From positions 248,001 through 312,000 of the forward strand of contig NZ_BQUV01000002.1 of the NCBI RefSeq assembly GCF_022835695.1: a DNA stretch of 64,000 bases, in the 5' to 3' direction. The translations under genes were made by a program, and so were the position numbers. Numbering within the stretch: position 1 is the stretch's first letter; every line of letters begins with the position of its first letter. Source of the DNA: Bradyrhizobium sp. Ce-3 (GTDB lineage Bacteria > Pseudomonadota > Alphaproteobacteria > Rhizobiales > Xanthobacteraceae). A model generated the notes under the pieces. The model saw only the letters and a program-made list of their open reading frames with translations. It ran no database searches and was not told the origin of the DNA. Below, piece after piece: positions 8,931 through 19,198 of the stretch.

Positions 8931-9161
8931 ATGCTGGTCGAGCGCGGGATTGAGGTGCTGAATGTCGAGGTCGTCGGAGACGCCTACGCGATCGCCTCGA
9001 ACTATCTGCGCAAATCCGGCACCATTCCTGACACTTTCGCCACCAATGAGCGCCTGCTCGGCATCATCGTGAAGCTGTTCCAGCGCGGTGAGCTGAACCG
9101 ACTCCGCCTCGCCAACAAGGCGATCGTGAAGTTCGAGGCCGAGACGCTGGTGGTCGCCTGA
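8931..9161 (+). CDS. Small protein of unknown function, 76 residues
   Basis: I do not recognise this protein. From ATG 8931 it reads as a compact soluble protein without Cys, with a mixed alpha/beta pattern (MLVERGIEVLNVEVVGDAYA, then helical segments and a final KFEAETLVV strand). AGGCAGG just upstream favours this ATG over the one at 8916, which abuts a palindromic repeat and has no ribosome site. A second small gene follows after 20 bases on the same strand with its own good ribosome site, so the two are probably co-transcribed. Codon use looks like that of neighbouring genes. Confidence 0.62.
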   Translation: MLVERGIEVLNVEVVGDAYAIASNYLRKSGTIPDTFATNERLLGIIVKLFQRGELNRLRLANKAIVKFEAETLVVA

Positions 9162-9181
9162 GCGTCAACCCGGAGACTTCA

Positions 9182-9403
9182 ATGGAAGCCGCTATCGATC
9201 GCATCATGCAGACGTACGATCTGCTGCTCAACCGCACGTCCGCTGCAAGCGACGAAGCGCGGGTGAAGGTGACAGAGTACGTGCAAACGCTGTTCGACGC
9301 GGGCGAGCGCGACACGCATCGGCTGACCGTGTGCGGGCTGACCTATCTGCGCCAGCTCGACGGCAGCACCGACCATGTGAAGGCCGGGTATACCGGGCTG
9401 TAG
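9182..9403 (+). CDS. Small protein of unknown function, 73 residues
   Basis: Not recognised. The start has GGAG nine bases upstream. The sequence is mostly helical and polar: AAIDRIMQTYDLLLNRTSAA, then DEARVKVTEYVQTLFDAGER and a C-terminal HRLTVCGLTYLRQLDG. No membrane segment or signal peptide. It lies 20 bases after another small gene and is followed within 23 bases by a block of repeats, beginning with a 27-base segment also found after the small ORF at 25746-25901. Likely a real but lineage-restricted gene. Confidence 0.62.
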   Translation: MEAAIDRIMQTYDLLLNRTSAASDEARVKVTEYVQTLFDAGERDTHRLTVCGLTYLRQLDGSTDHVKAGYTGL

Positions 9404-9425
9404 CCGGCCTGGCTTCGCAGCCTGA

Positions 9426-9752
9426 TTCAACCGTCAAACAGCTTGTTCGGTGACGCCGTGGAGGGTGAGAGCACACCGCTCCTTCCACCCGTCGTCCCTG
9501 CGGCGGACGTTGGGAACGGGACGCGTCGTTCAGTGTCGCGCGATCAGCAGCATCGGTGGCTATGCGTCCCGGCCTTCGCCGGGACGACGGTGAGTATGTG
9601 GCGCAAACCAAGTTGCCACACCACGCGGTGCCATCACCCGCGCGTGCGGGTGATCCAGTATTCCAGAGACGGTTGTGCTTGAATCGAGAGGCCGCGGCGT
9701 ACTGGATCGCCCGGTCGATGTGCGCAATTGCGCACAGGCCGGGCGATGACAG
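9426..9752. repeat. Mosaic of intergenic repeats (family C copy 1 and others)
   Basis: Three parts are visible. A 27-base segment (9426-9452) recurs at 25907-25933 with one mismatch. A palindromic unit beginning CCCGTCGTCCC and ending CGCCGGGACGACGG spans about 9488-9590. A family C unit spans 9631-9752: CATCACCCGCGCGTGCGGG, GTGATCCAGTATTCCAGA, GCCGCGGCGTACTGGATCGC, then CCGGGCGATGACAG, with a perfect 18-base palindrome TGTGCGCAATTGCGCACA at 9719-9736. Other family C units: 22171-22272, 25934-26055, 44981-45081. Confidence 0.8.
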
Positions 9753-9965
9753 TCGTAGTCGGGATGCAGCTCCGCGCTCTTTCGACATGATGTGTCCGAG
9801 CTTTGCTTCTCGCTTCGCCGCGTTTGGGCGGTAGGCGAGGGAGCTCGCTCGACTGCTGTCCCGTTGCGTCGAGCCGTTCTGCCTGGGCCGCTCATCTAGG
9901 AACAAACCGGAACCCGGAGCGTCGATTCTCAGCTCCCGGTCTTAGCCCCCAAGCCCGCCGGGAGT

Positions 9966-10007
9966 AGCGATCCCCGGTGCCGCCAAACCTCCGGCGCCGG
10001 GGTCGCT
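9966..10007. repeat. GC-rich near-perfect inverted repeat
   Basis: AGCGATCCCCGGTGCCG and CGGCGCCGGGGTCGCT form nearly matching arms around CCAAACCTC. No T-run follows. It could be a hairpin in a transcript or a further decayed repeat. It overlaps the start of the doubtful ORF at 9977. Confidence 0.45.
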
Positions 10008-10195
10008 GGTTGGCGAGGGGAGATTCAGTCGCGGTAGAGAGACCAATCGCGCTCCCGCCCAGAGATGAAGGGAGTGCGACATTGCTCGAACAGCCTCATC
10101 TCGATTCATATTCATTTCCAGCGCGCGTTTGCCTCGCCATTGCGATTGTCAGTGCTGCGTTCCTGGTGGTGCTGACCCACGTTCTGATCGATTGA
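9977..10195 (+). CDS. Doubtful small ORF with a C-terminal membrane helix
   Basis: 72 residues if started at ATG 9977. Only the last third looks like protein: FPARVCLAIAIVSAAFLVVLTHVLID is a convincing single membrane helix with a flanking Arg. The first 20 residues fall in a GC-rich inverted repeat and are Arg-rich, and no ribosome site is visible, so the true start, if any, is unclear. No relatives are recognised. The rest of the stretch 9753-10503, outside this ORF and the inverted repeat, holds nothing else I can support. Confidence 0.25.
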   Translation: MPPNLRRRGRWLARGDSVAVERPIALPPRDEGSATLLEQPHLDSYSFPARVCLAIAIVSAAFLVVLTHVLID

Positions 10196-10503
10196 GGGAC
10201 TAGCGACGGTCGTCGCGGGCGAGATTTTGTTGGGAAAGCGCACGTGACGGGCGCGCGTCGCCGCCACTCAAATCAAGGCAAGTGAAAAAGCAGCGGCGAG
10301 GTGCGGCGATTTGCAGCACGGCGTAATCGCGCCGTGCGGCTTGCCGAAGGCTGTGGCGAATGGTCGCTAAGGACACGCAGACGCGAGCACGGCAAGCGAT
10401 TCCTTCAAGCCCGATGAATCGCTTTCCGATTGGCGATGCGACCACATGACCGGATGCAGCCAGCGATCGCCGGGGTGCGTCTGAAAATCCAGGAGGAAGC
10501 CCC

Positions 10504-11472
10504 ATGATCTCGTCCCGCATGCGCCTGTTCGGCGCCGTCGCTGCGCTATTGCTTGGGGCGAGCGGTCCAGCACCCGCGCAGCAACTCGAGCTCAAGCTGA
10601 TGGCACCGGCGGCGCCCGGCGGCGGCTGGGATCAGACCGCGCGGTCGATGCAGCAGGCGCTGGTCGCTGCCGGTGTCGCGCGCAGCGTCCAGGTCACCAA
10701 TGTGCCCGGCGCCGGCGGCAGCGTCGGTATCGCGCAGTTCGTCAACGGCGCCAAGGGCGACGGCAACCAGATGATGGTCAACGGCTTCGTCATGGTCGGC
10801 GCGCTCGCCATGAACAAGTCGCCGGTGACGCTCGACCAGGTGACGCCGATCGCGCGCCTGACCGAGGAGATCCAGGTCATCGTGGTGCCGGCCAGTTCGC
10901 CGCTCAAGACGGCGCAGGATCTTGCTGCCGCGGTCAAGGCCGACATCGCCAAGGTGACGTTTGCCGGCGGCTCGGCCGGCGGCGTCGACCATGTGATGGC
11001 GGCGCTGTTCGCGGGCACGGTCGGCGCCGATGCCAGGAAGATCAACTACATTCCGTTCTCGGGCGGCGGCGAGTCGCTCGCCGCCATTCTCGGCGGCAAG
11101 GTCACGGCCGGTATTTCCGGCCTCAGCGAGTACGAAGGCCAGATCAAGGCCGGCAAGCTGCGCGCGCTCGGTGTCACCGCGGCGCAGCGCTTGCCGGGCG
11201 TCGACATCCCGACCTTCAAGGAGCAGGGGATCGACCTGGTGCTGGCCAACTGGCGTTCGGTGGTCGCACCGCCCGGCATCACGCCGGAGCAGCGCAAGGC
11301 GCTCGGCGATGCTGTCGAGAAGATGGTGAAGTCCGACGCCTGGAAGGAGATCCTCAAGCAGAAGGGTTGGGACGACGCCTATCTCGGTGGCGACGCCTTC
11401 GCGGATTTTCTCAAGAAGGAAATCGTGCGGGTCACCGACGTGCTGAAGTCCGTCGGCCTCGTGAAGTCGTGA
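10504..11472 (+). CDS. tctC: Tripartite tricarboxylate transporter, periplasmic substrate-binding protein TctC
   Basis: 322 residues with AGGAGG seven bases before ATG. A cleavable signal peptide (about 1-25, ending PAPAQ) leads to a Bug/TctC fold: [17 protein letters not shown] in the first ligand loop, [14 protein letters not shown], then [15 protein letters not shown] and [17 protein letters not shown]. The protein binds a carboxylate in the periplasm and delivers it to TctAB. The stop codon overlaps the TctB start by one base (TGATG), and TctA follows the same way, so the three are one operon. The substrate cannot be told from sequence; citrate-like acids are typical. Confidence 0.93.
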   Translation: MISSRMRLFGAVAALLLGASGPAPAQQLELKLMAPAAPGGGWDQTARSMQQALVAAGVARSVQVTNVPGAGGSVGIAQFVNGAKGDGNQMMVNGFVMVGALAMNKSPVTLDQVTPIARLTEEIQVIVVPASSPLKTAQDLAAAVKADIAKVTFAGGSAGGVDHVMAALFAGTVGADARKINYIPFSGGGESLAAILGGKVTAGISGLSEYEGQIKAGKLRALGVTAAQRLPGVDIPTFKEQGIDLVLANWRSVVAPPGITPEQRKALGDAVEKMVKSDAWKEILKQKGWDDAYLGGDAFADFLKKEIVRVTDVLKSVGLVKS

Positions 11473-11960
11473 TGCCTTCGGAAAACCCGGTGCATACGCC
11501 GGCGCGGCGCGTCGATCGCGCCGGGGTGGTGATCGCGGCGGCGCTGGCCGTGCTCGCCGCGGTGCTGGTGTGGGACGCCAGCAAGCTGCCATCCACCACG
11601 ATGTACGGTATGGGGCCGGAGGCGATGCCCGTCGTCATCGCGATCGGCCTCGTCATTCTCGCCGTCGGCAATCTGATCGATGCGCTGCGCGGCAAGCTGC
11701 CGCCGCGCGAGAGCATGGACCCGAAACCGGTGTGGCTGATCATCGGCGGCCTCGCGCTGCTGATCGCCATCATCGGCTTTGGCGGCGGCTTCATCCTTGC
11801 GACCTCGGCGCTGTTCGTCACCACCTCGGCCGCCTTCGGCCGCCGCGCCGTGCTCGCGGACACCGCCATCGCGCTCGTGATCACGACGCTCATTTATCTC
11901 GCGTTCGACAAGCTGTTGACACTGAGCCTTCCCGCCGGCCCGCTGGAGCGACTGCTGTAA
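11472..11960 (+). CDS. tctB: Tripartite tricarboxylate transporter small membrane subunit TctB
   Basis: 162 residues with four hydrophobic helices: about 20-36, 53-70, 86-103 ([19 protein letters not shown]) and a last one near 130-150. The start shares one base with the TctC stop and the stop shares one base with the TctA start (TAATG). TctB is the small four-helix subunit that joins TctA in the inner membrane. It is poorly conserved in general, and the call rests as much on operon position and size as on sequence. Confidence 0.9.
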   Translation: MPSENPVHTPARRVDRAGVVIAAALAVLAAVLVWDASKLPSTTMYGMGPEAMPVVIAIGLVILAVGNLIDALRGKLPPRESMDPKPVWLIIGGLALLIAIIGFGGGFILATSALFVTTSAAFGRRAVLADTAIALVITTLIYLAFDKLLTLSLPAGPLERLL

Positions 11961-13459
11961 TGGACACTTTCGCCGCGCTGGCGCATGGCATGGCGGTCGC
12001 CATGCAGCCGATGAATTTGCTCTACGCCCTGATCGGCGTGTTCCTCGGCACCGCGGTCGGCGTGCTGCCGGGGATCGGCCCGGCGCTGACGGTGGCGCTG
12101 CTGCTGCCGGTGACCTACAAGCTCGATCCGGGCGGCTCGCTGATCATGTTTGCCGGCATCTATTACGGCGGCATGTATGGCGGCTCGACCACCGCGATCC
12201 TGATCAACACGCCGGGCGAAAGCGCGTCGATGGCGACCGCGCTCGAGGGCAACAAGATGGCCAAGGCCGGCCGCGGCGGTCCGGCGCTGGCGACCTCGGC
12301 GATCGGCTCGTTCGTGGCCGGCACCATCGCCACCATCGGCCTCGCATTCCTCGCGCCATGGCTGGTCGATTTCGCGGTGCGGTTCGGGCCGGAGGATTAC
12401 TTCGCGCTGATGTGCGTCGCCTTCGTCACGGTGTCGGCGACCTTCGGCGACTCGCCGGTCCGCGGCCTCACCAGCCTGTTCATCGGCCTGACGCTCGGGC
12501 TGGTCGGCATCGACAAGTTGACCGGGCAGGCGCGGCTGGCGTTCGGCATCCCCGAACTGCTCGACGGCGTCGAGGTGACGACGCTCGCGGTCGGCCTGTT
12601 CGCGGTGGGCGAGGCGCTCTATGTCGCCTCGCGCCGTCATCATGCCGAGGAGAAGCTCGAGCCGGTGCGCGGCTCGCTGTGGATGACGCGCGAGGACTGG
12701 CAGCGCTCCTGGAAGCCGTGGCTGCGCGGCACGCTGTTCGGCTTTCCGATCGGCGCACTGCCGGCCGGCGGCGCCGAGATCCCGACCTTCCTGTCGTACT
12801 CAACCGAGCGGCGGCTGACCAAGCATCCGGAAGAATTCGGCAAGGGCGCGATCGAGGGCGTTGCCGGACCGGAAGCCGCCAACAATGCCTCTGCCGCCGG
12901 CACGCTGGTGCCGCTGCTGACGCTCGGGCTGCCGACCTCGGCGACCGCGGCGATGATGCTGGCGGGCTTCCAGCAATACGGTCTCAACCCGGGGCCGCTG
13001 CTGTTCGCGGAGCGGCCCGATCTGGTGTGGGGTCTGATCGCGAGCCTGTTCATCGCCAACGGCATGCTGCTGGTGCTGAACCTGCCTTTGGTCGGATTGT
13101 GGGTGCGGCTGCTCGCGATCCCGCAGCCATGGCTCTATGCCGGCATCCTGGTGTTCGCCACCATGGGCACGATCGCGGCCAAGCCGTCGGTGGTCGAACT
13201 GTCGATGCTGGCGGCGTTCGGCGTGATGGGCTTTTTGATGCGGCGGTTCGATTTCCCGATCGCGCCGGTCGTGATCGGGTTGATCCTCGGGCCGATCGCG
13301 GAAAGCCAGCTGCGCCGGGCGCTGGCGATCAGCCTCGGCGATCCCATGGTGCTGCTGCAAAGCCCGATGTCGGCGACGCTGCTCGGTGTCGCGCTGATCG
13401 CGCTGCTGGCGCCCTTTGTGCTCAGGGGATTGGGGCGGTTCAAGGCCAACGAGGACTAA
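11960..13459 (+). CDS. tctA: Tripartite tricarboxylate transporter large membrane subunit TctA
   Basis: 499 residues, about twelve hydrophobic segments. Family signatures are clear: [20 protein letters not shown] near the N-terminus, [34 protein letters not shown], and a second copy of the reentrant motif, [17 protein letters not shown] and [15 protein letters not shown]. TctA carries the transport path for tricarboxylates driven by an ion gradient. Last gene of tctCBA; its last four bases overlap the end of the convergent plsY gene, and no terminator is seen between them. Confidence 0.95.
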   Translation: MDTFAALAHGMAVAMQPMNLLYALIGVFLGTAVGVLPGIGPALTVALLLPVTYKLDPGGSLIMFAGIYYGGMYGGSTTAILINTPGESASMATALEGNKMAKAGRGGPALATSAIGSFVAGTIATIGLAFLAPWLVDFAVRFGPEDYFALMCVAFVTVSATFGDSPVRGLTSLFIGLTLGLVGIDKLTGQARLAFGIPELLDGVEVTTLAVGLFAVGEALYVASRRHHAEEKLEPVRGSLWMTREDWQRSWKPWLRGTLFGFPIGALPAGGAEIPTFLSYSTERRLTKHPEEFGKGAIEGVAGPEAANNASAAGTLVPLLTLGLPTSATAAMMLAGFQQYGLNPGPLLFAERPDLVWGLIASLFIANGMLLVLNLPLVGLWVRLLAIPQPWLYAGILVFATMGTIAAKPSVVELSMLAAFGVMGFLMRRFDFPIAPVVIGLILGPIAESQLRRALAISLGDPMVLLQSPMSATLLGVALIALLAPFVLRGLGRFKANED

Positions 13460-14136
13460 TTCGCGGAACACTGGCTTTGCGATGCTTGACCCAGGCGTGG
13501 CTCGGTCCCGGACCGCAGGCGCTGAATGTTGGCGCGATGGCGCATGATGACGTAGAGGCTGCCTGCGATGACCAGCAGCCGATAGGGCAACGGTTGCTCC
13601 AGGCTGCAGACCAGTGCGATCGCGCCGAGCGCCGCCAGCATCGACGCAAGCGAAACGATCCGGGAGATCGCCAGCACGACGCCGAAGGCAGCGGCGGCGC
13701 CCAAGCCGACCGGCCAGGACATCGCCAGCAAGACGCCGAGCCCGGTCGCAGCTGATTTGCCGCCTGTGAAATTCAGCCAGATCGAACGGCTATGCCCCAG
13801 CAGCACGGCCAGTCCGGCGAGGCAAACGGCCCAGGGCAGCAGCGCTTGCAGATCGAGCGCGGCCGGTGGTGTGACCGACGGCCGTGAATAGAGCCAGGAA
13901 TAAAACCAGCGGGCAAACACGATCGCCGCCACGCCTTTCAGCACGTCGAGCAGGAGGACGGCCAAGGCAGGCCATTTGCCGAGGGTTCGCAGCACGTTCG
14001 TCGCCCCGGTGGACCTGGAACCATGCTGGCGGATGTCGATGCCCCTCAGCAGTTTCCCTGCCAAATAACCCACCGGCGTCGCGCCGAGCAGATACGCGGC
14101 CATCAATCCAACCAGACCAGCTATCCAGAAAATCAC
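13456..14136 (-). CDS. plsY: Glycerol-3-phosphate acyltransferase PlsY
   Basis: 226 residues from GTG 14136, which has GAGGG seven bases upstream; the frame continues open upstream for 81 codons without protein-like sequence. PlsY transfers acyl from acyl-phosphate (made by PlsX) to glycerol-3-phosphate at the inner membrane. Motif 1 [12 protein letters not shown] (about 39-50), motif 2 [18 protein letters not shown] (about 114-131) and motif 3 [14 protein letters not shown] near the C-terminus are present. Motif 2 has GGKSAAT rather than the usual GGKGVAT, a variant resembling that of cyanobacterial PlsY. The PlsX gene lies at 29417 in this window. Confidence 0.92.
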   Translation of the reverse strand: MIFWIAGLVGLMAAYLLGATPVGYLAGKLLRGIDIRQHGSRSTGATNVLRTLGKWPALAVLLLDVLKGVAAIVFARWFYSWLYSRPSVTPPAALDLQALLPWAVCLAGLAVLLGHSRSIWLNFTGGKSAATGLGVLLAMSWPVGLGAAAAFGVVLAISRIVSLASMLAALGAIALVCSLEQPLPYRLLVIAGSLYVIMRHRANIQRLRSGTEPRLGQASQSQCSAN

Positions 14137-14330
14137 CGGCTTGCCCTCGCTGCCGCAATGTCGGGCAATCGTCGTCTTAAGTCCATCGCGGCTGTTCACG
14201 CCGGGAACCCGTCGGACTGATGCGAGGCTGCGGTATCGAAGGGAAGCGGATAGCCCGCTGGCCGGCGAGTGCGCCGGCCTCCACATTAGCGAAGACTGGC
14301 CTGGGCTGCCGTGGAGAATCCGCGGCATGT

Positions 14331-14368
14331 AAAAGGCCCGCTCCGGGGCTCGCATTTCGGAGCGGGCC
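14331..14368 (-). terminator. Rho-independent terminator of the TonB receptor gene
   Basis: Read on the minus strand, GGCCCGCTCCG and CGGAGCGGGCC form an 11-base perfect stem with a 12-base loop, followed by TTTT. It lies about 135 bases after the receptor stop codon. The rest of 14137-14502 shows no gene. Confidence 0.75.
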
Positions 14369-14502
14369 AGTCTGGGCACGGCAAATATCGCCGCGTCGAG
14401 AAGCTAGCGCGCCATGCTGACACCACCCTGACGACGGCCAAAAAAGAGGGGCGACCGACCGCCGCCTCTCTCAACGGTATTTTGGTGCGCTGAAGCTTCA
14501 GC

Positions 14503-16782
14503 TCACCATTTGTAGGCGAGGCTCGCCGTGATGCGACGGCGATCGCCGTAGTAGCAGGAACTGATCGTGGCGCAGCTCGCGACGTAGATCCTGTCGGTGA
14601 CATTCACGACATTGAGCGCCGCGCGCCAGTGGTTGTCCCATTCGTAATGCAGGGCGAGATCGCCCAGCACGAAGGAGGGGACGGGCGCGGTGTTCGCCTG
14701 GTCCGCAAACGATGAGCCGATATAGCGCACGCCGCCACCGAGGCCGAAGCCGGCGAGCGGGCCGTCACGGAACGTGTAATCGGTCCAGACCGATGCCATT
14801 TCCCGCGGCGTGTTGGTCGGGACGGTGCCGATCAGCGCCGGATTGAGGTCCTTGCTGACGAACAGATCGTAGTTGGTGTAGCTCGCCACCAGCTTGAAGT
14901 CGGGCGTGATGTTCGCCACCGCCTCGAGCTCGACGCCGCGCGAGGTGACCTCGCCGTTCTGGGTCTGGCGCAGCGGGTTGTTCGGATCGGTGGTCAGCGC
15001 ATTGGCGCGCTTCAGATCGAAATACGCGACGCTGAAGCGTGCGTTGAGCCCGACCGGCTCGTATTTGACGCCGACCTCGCTCTGCTCGGAGGTCTCGGGC
15101 AACAGCAATTGCCCTGCCGCATTGACGCCGATGATCGGGTTGTAGCCGGTCATGTAAGAAACGTAGGGCGCAACGCCGTTGTCGAAATTGTAGATCGCGC
15201 CGACGCGGCCGGAGAACTTGCTGTCGTCGCGGCTTTGATCGGCACCGATCCGGTTCTGGTTGGCCAGGTCGACCCAATCCTGGCGGCCGGACAGCACCAC
15301 GGTCAGCCGGTCGAGCTTGACCTGATCCTGCAGATAAAGCCCGGCCATTCCCTGGGTGAGATAGGCGTCCTGATACAGCGCGCCGCTGTAGGGCGCGTTG
15401 GTGCCATAGACCGGATTGAACACGTTGATATTCGTGCCCATGCCAAAGCCCTGGCGGTCGTCGACGCCGTAGTGCTTGAGGTCGACGCCGAACAGCGCGG
15501 TGTGCTGCAACGCGCCGGTGGCGAAGCGATATTCGAGCTGATTGTCGAGGTTGAACTGATTGGCGACGCCGCGGGCGTAGAAATTGCCGCGCGTGATGTC
15601 GCCGGCCGCCGGCGTCGTCGCCCAGCCCAGCCCGTAGAGGCCGGTATAGTAGACGTCGACATGTCCGAAGCGCGCGTTCTGGCGGAAGTCGAGACTGTCG
15701 GTGATGTTCTTCTCGAACTGGTATCCGAGCGTCTCCTGCTCGCGGCGGAACTGGTCGGCGCTGGGGTCGCCGATGAACAGGCTGGTGGGAATGCGCCCGA
15801 ACGGCGCGTTGGTGACGGTGCCGACATAGGGCAGGAAGTTCTCCGCCCTGGTGTTGTTGTGCGCCGCCGTGGCGTAGACGGTGAGCTTGGTATCGACGTC
15901 CGGCCGGAAGGTCACTGACGGCGCGAAGAAGAAATTGTTGTCGTAGGTGTAATCGGTCTGCGTGCCGCCGCCTTGCACCTGGCCGACCATCCGGTACAGC
16001 ACCTGTCCATTGCCGGACTGCGGGACCGCGCCGCCGATGTCGAACGCTGTGTAGGCGTTGCCGAAATTGTTGACGCCGGCTTCGATATAGCGAATGGGCT
16101 CGGCCGACGGCAGCTTGCTCACCGCGTTGACGAGACCGCCGGGCGCCGAGCCACCATACAGGATGCCGGACGGACCGCGCAGCACCTCGACGCGTTCGAG
16201 ATTGAACGGCTGCAGCTTCCAGCTCGCATAGGAGGTGTAGAACAGCTGCAGCCCGTCGAGGAACAGTGACTCGTTCTGCGCGGGGAAGCCGCGGATCAGG
16301 AACCAGTCGTTGCGGAAATCGGAGCCGTAGGTGCCGCCGATCACGCCCGGCGAGTAGCGCAGCACCTCGTCGAACTTGCTGACGATCTTCTGGTCGCGGA
16401 TCTGCTCGGCGCCGATCACCGTCACCGATTGCGGCGTCTGGATGATCGGCGTGCTGGTCTTGGTGCCGCTGGCGCTCACGCGCGCCAGATAGCCGGTGAC
16501 CGGGCCGTTGGCGCGCTCGTGTCCGCCGCCTGCGCCCGCGGCCTGCTGTGCCGCCTGCGGCTGCGCGCTGACCGGGGCCGCCGTTGCGCGGCGCGCGGCG
16601 CTGCGTGCCCGCGTGGTTCGTTGCGATGGCTGCTGCGATCGCGCGGCTTGCCGCGGCTGCGGCGCATCGACTGTCACGGACGGCAGTTGCGCCTGCGCGA
16701 ACACTTCGTCCGCACCCGCAACCGAAAGCACCACCAAGGCCGAAGCAGCAAGCCGCTGCGGCCGAATCCATCCGTCCGACAT
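14503..16782 (-). CDS. TonB-dependent siderophore receptor, FhuA type
   Basis: 759 residues. Signal peptide (about 1-29, ending VFAQA), an unusual Ala/Gln/Arg-rich stretch (about 38-85), then the plug domain: TPIIQTPQSVTVIGAEQIRD, FLIRGFPAQNESLFLDGLQ and VEVLRGPSGILYGGSAPGG. The barrel follows and the protein ends in an aromatic residue (AYKW), the outer-membrane insertion signal. The segments match ferrichrome/hydroxamate-type receptors; the exact ligand is unknown. Three phased TTGAA-type repeats lie about 160-205 bases upstream and a terminator follows. It is a single gene, without adjacent ABC transporter or biosynthesis genes. Confidence 0.92.
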   Translation of the reverse strand: MSDGWIRPQRLAASALVVLSVAGADEVFAQAQLPSVTVDAPQPRQAARSQQPSQRTTRARSAARRATAAPVSAQPQAAQQAAGAGGGHERANGPVTGYLARVSASGTKTSTPIIQTPQSVTVIGAEQIRDQKIVSKFDEVLRYSPGVIGGTYGSDFRNDWFLIRGFPAQNESLFLDGLQLFYTSYASWKLQPFNLERVEVLRGPSGILYGGSAPGGLVNAVSKLPSAEPIRYIEAGVNNFGNAYTAFDIGGAVPQSGNGQVLYRMVGQVQGGGTQTDYTYDNNFFFAPSVTFRPDVDTKLTVYATAAHNNTRAENFLPYVGTVTNAPFGRIPTSLFIGDPSADQFRREQETLGYQFEKNITDSLDFRQNARFGHVDVYYTGLYGLGWATTPAAGDITRGNFYARGVANQFNLDNQLEYRFATGALQHTALFGVDLKHYGVDDRQGFGMGTNINVFNPVYGTNAPYSGALYQDAYLTQGMAGLYLQDQVKLDRLTVVLSGRQDWVDLANQNRIGADQSRDDSKFSGRVGAIYNFDNGVAPYVSYMTGYNPIIGVNAAGQLLLPETSEQSEVGVKYEPVGLNARFSVAYFDLKRANALTTDPNNPLRQTQNGEVTSRGVELEAVANITPDFKLVASYTNYDLFVSKDLNPALIGTVPTNTPREMASVWTDYTFRDGPLAGFGLGGGVRYIGSSFADQANTAPVPSFVLGDLALHYEWDNHWRAALNVVNVTDRIYVASCATISSCYYGDRRRITASLAYKW

Positions 16783-17387
16783 TCAACGCCCCCAAAGAGA
16801 AGTTTGTTCGGCGTCGTTATCACGATGATGTTCGTTGATAGCCCGCGCGCAGTTAGAAGCTATCGAAGCTGGACGCAAAGCTTGCGTGTGTGACCGAGCG
16901 ACAACGGAGTGCGCCGCGCAGTTGCACGCATCACGTGAGAGTTTTGAATCGATCCAGTGTTGAACGATTCAAGAATTGAACGATTCAAAAATCGTCTCGT
17001 GAGTCGATGCATCATGGTTGCGCGTGATGATCGACAGACCGGCAAGTCGCATGATTGGGTATTCGAGGATCATTGCACGCGAAGATTGCTGGCGCCTCGA
17101 CCTTCAGTTCCGCGTGTCCGATCGGTTGCGCAGGGGGAGGTCTCGTTCCCTGCGCTGACCGTCGCCGCCAGACCGCGCCGGGTGGCCAGAACCGGCCCCC
17201 GGGCGGGCCGGCCCGCCGCCTGGCAATCCCCGCCATCCCCACCATATCTGGCATAATTGGCCGCCGGGGACCGCAACCGCTTGGCCATTTTGGGGTGATG
17301 TGATAACGCTCTGAAACCAGCTTCGACCGCCACTCGTGACCGTCCGCATCCTGCGTAAAGGCTTGCGGCGGTGGAGATATTTCGCCG
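16783..17387. other. Gap between TonB receptor and glyA
   Basis: 605 bases without a convincing gene. It holds the operator-like repeats at 16944-16988 near the receptor side and, from about 17090, GC-rich sequence. CATATCTGGCATAATTGG near 17242 resembles a -10 region for glyA. I looked for a riboswitch-like conserved core before glyA and saw none I could name. Confidence 0.5.
16944..16988. promoter_or_regulatory. Three phased TTGAA-type repeats, operator candidate
   Basis: TTGAACGATTCAA occurs at 16960-16972 and 16976-16988. Each is a TTGAA-N3-TTCAA palindrome. A related TTGAATCGATCCA lies at 16944-16956. All three start exactly 16 bases apart. The array is 160-205 bases upstream of the TonB receptor start. 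It does not match the Irr (ICE) box, and the spacing differs from the RirA (IRO) box. Confidence 0.55.
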
Positions 17388-18689
<1,302 letters not shown>

Positions 18690-18715
18690 TCGTTCGTTCG
18701 CAAGAGGCCCGTTGG

Positions 18716-19198
18716 ATGCGTTGTCCGAGCTGCAATTCTCTCGATACGCAGGTCAAGGACTCGCGTCCGACCGAGGACTCCGCGGTGATCCGCAGGCGGC
18801 GCGTCTGCATGGCCTGCAACTTCCGCTTCACGACCTTCGAGCGGGTGCAGCTGCGCGAGCTGACGGTGATCAAGCGCAACGGCCGCCGCGTGCCGTTCGA
18901 CCGCGACAAGCTGGTGCGCTCGCTGCAAATCTCGTTGCGCAAGCGCCCGGTGGAGTCGGAGCGGGTGGAGAAGATGGTGTCCACCATCGTGCGCGAGCTG
19001 GAAAGCGGCGGCGAGGCGGAAATCTCCTCGGAGGCGATCGGCGAGATCGTGATGGAGCATCTGCGCCAGCTCGACGACGTCGCCTATGTGCGCTTCGCCT
19101 CGGTCTATCGCAATTTCCGCGAGGCCAAGGACTTTGAAGCCGTGCTCGACGAACTGACCGGCGAAGAGGACCCGCGGATCGCGACGCTACGCAAATGA
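18716..19198 (+). CDS. nrdR: Transcriptional repressor NrdR
   Basis: 160 residues. An N-terminal zinc ribbon with cysteines at 3, 6, 31 and 34 (MRCPSCNS and VCMACNFRF) is followed by an ATP-cone ([14 protein letters not shown], then [20 protein letters not shown]). NrdR senses ATP/dATP and represses ribonucleotide reductase genes. It lies between glyA and ribD, with its stop overlapping the ribD start by four bases, a very common arrangement in this group of bacteria. Confidence 0.98.
   Translation: MRCPSCNSLDTQVKDSRPTEDSAVIRRRRVCMACNFRFTTFERVQLRELTVIKRNGRRVPFDRDKLVRSLQISLRKRPVESERVEKMVSTIVRELESGGEAEISSEAIGEIVMEHLRQLDDVAYVRFASVYRNFREAKDFEAVLDELTGEEDPRIATLRK

Noticed and set aside
9631-9752. 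CRISPR array
   Set aside because: The repeats are dispersed palindromic intergenic units, not regularly spaced direct repeats with spacers.
9228-9905. 225-codon minus-strand frame
   Set aside because: Covers a real small gene on the other strand and a block of repeats; composition is not protein-like.
17000-17387. Riboswitch in front of glyA
   Set aside because: I looked for known cores such as SAM-II and tetrahydrofolate and could not recognise any; GC-rich hairpins alone are not enough.
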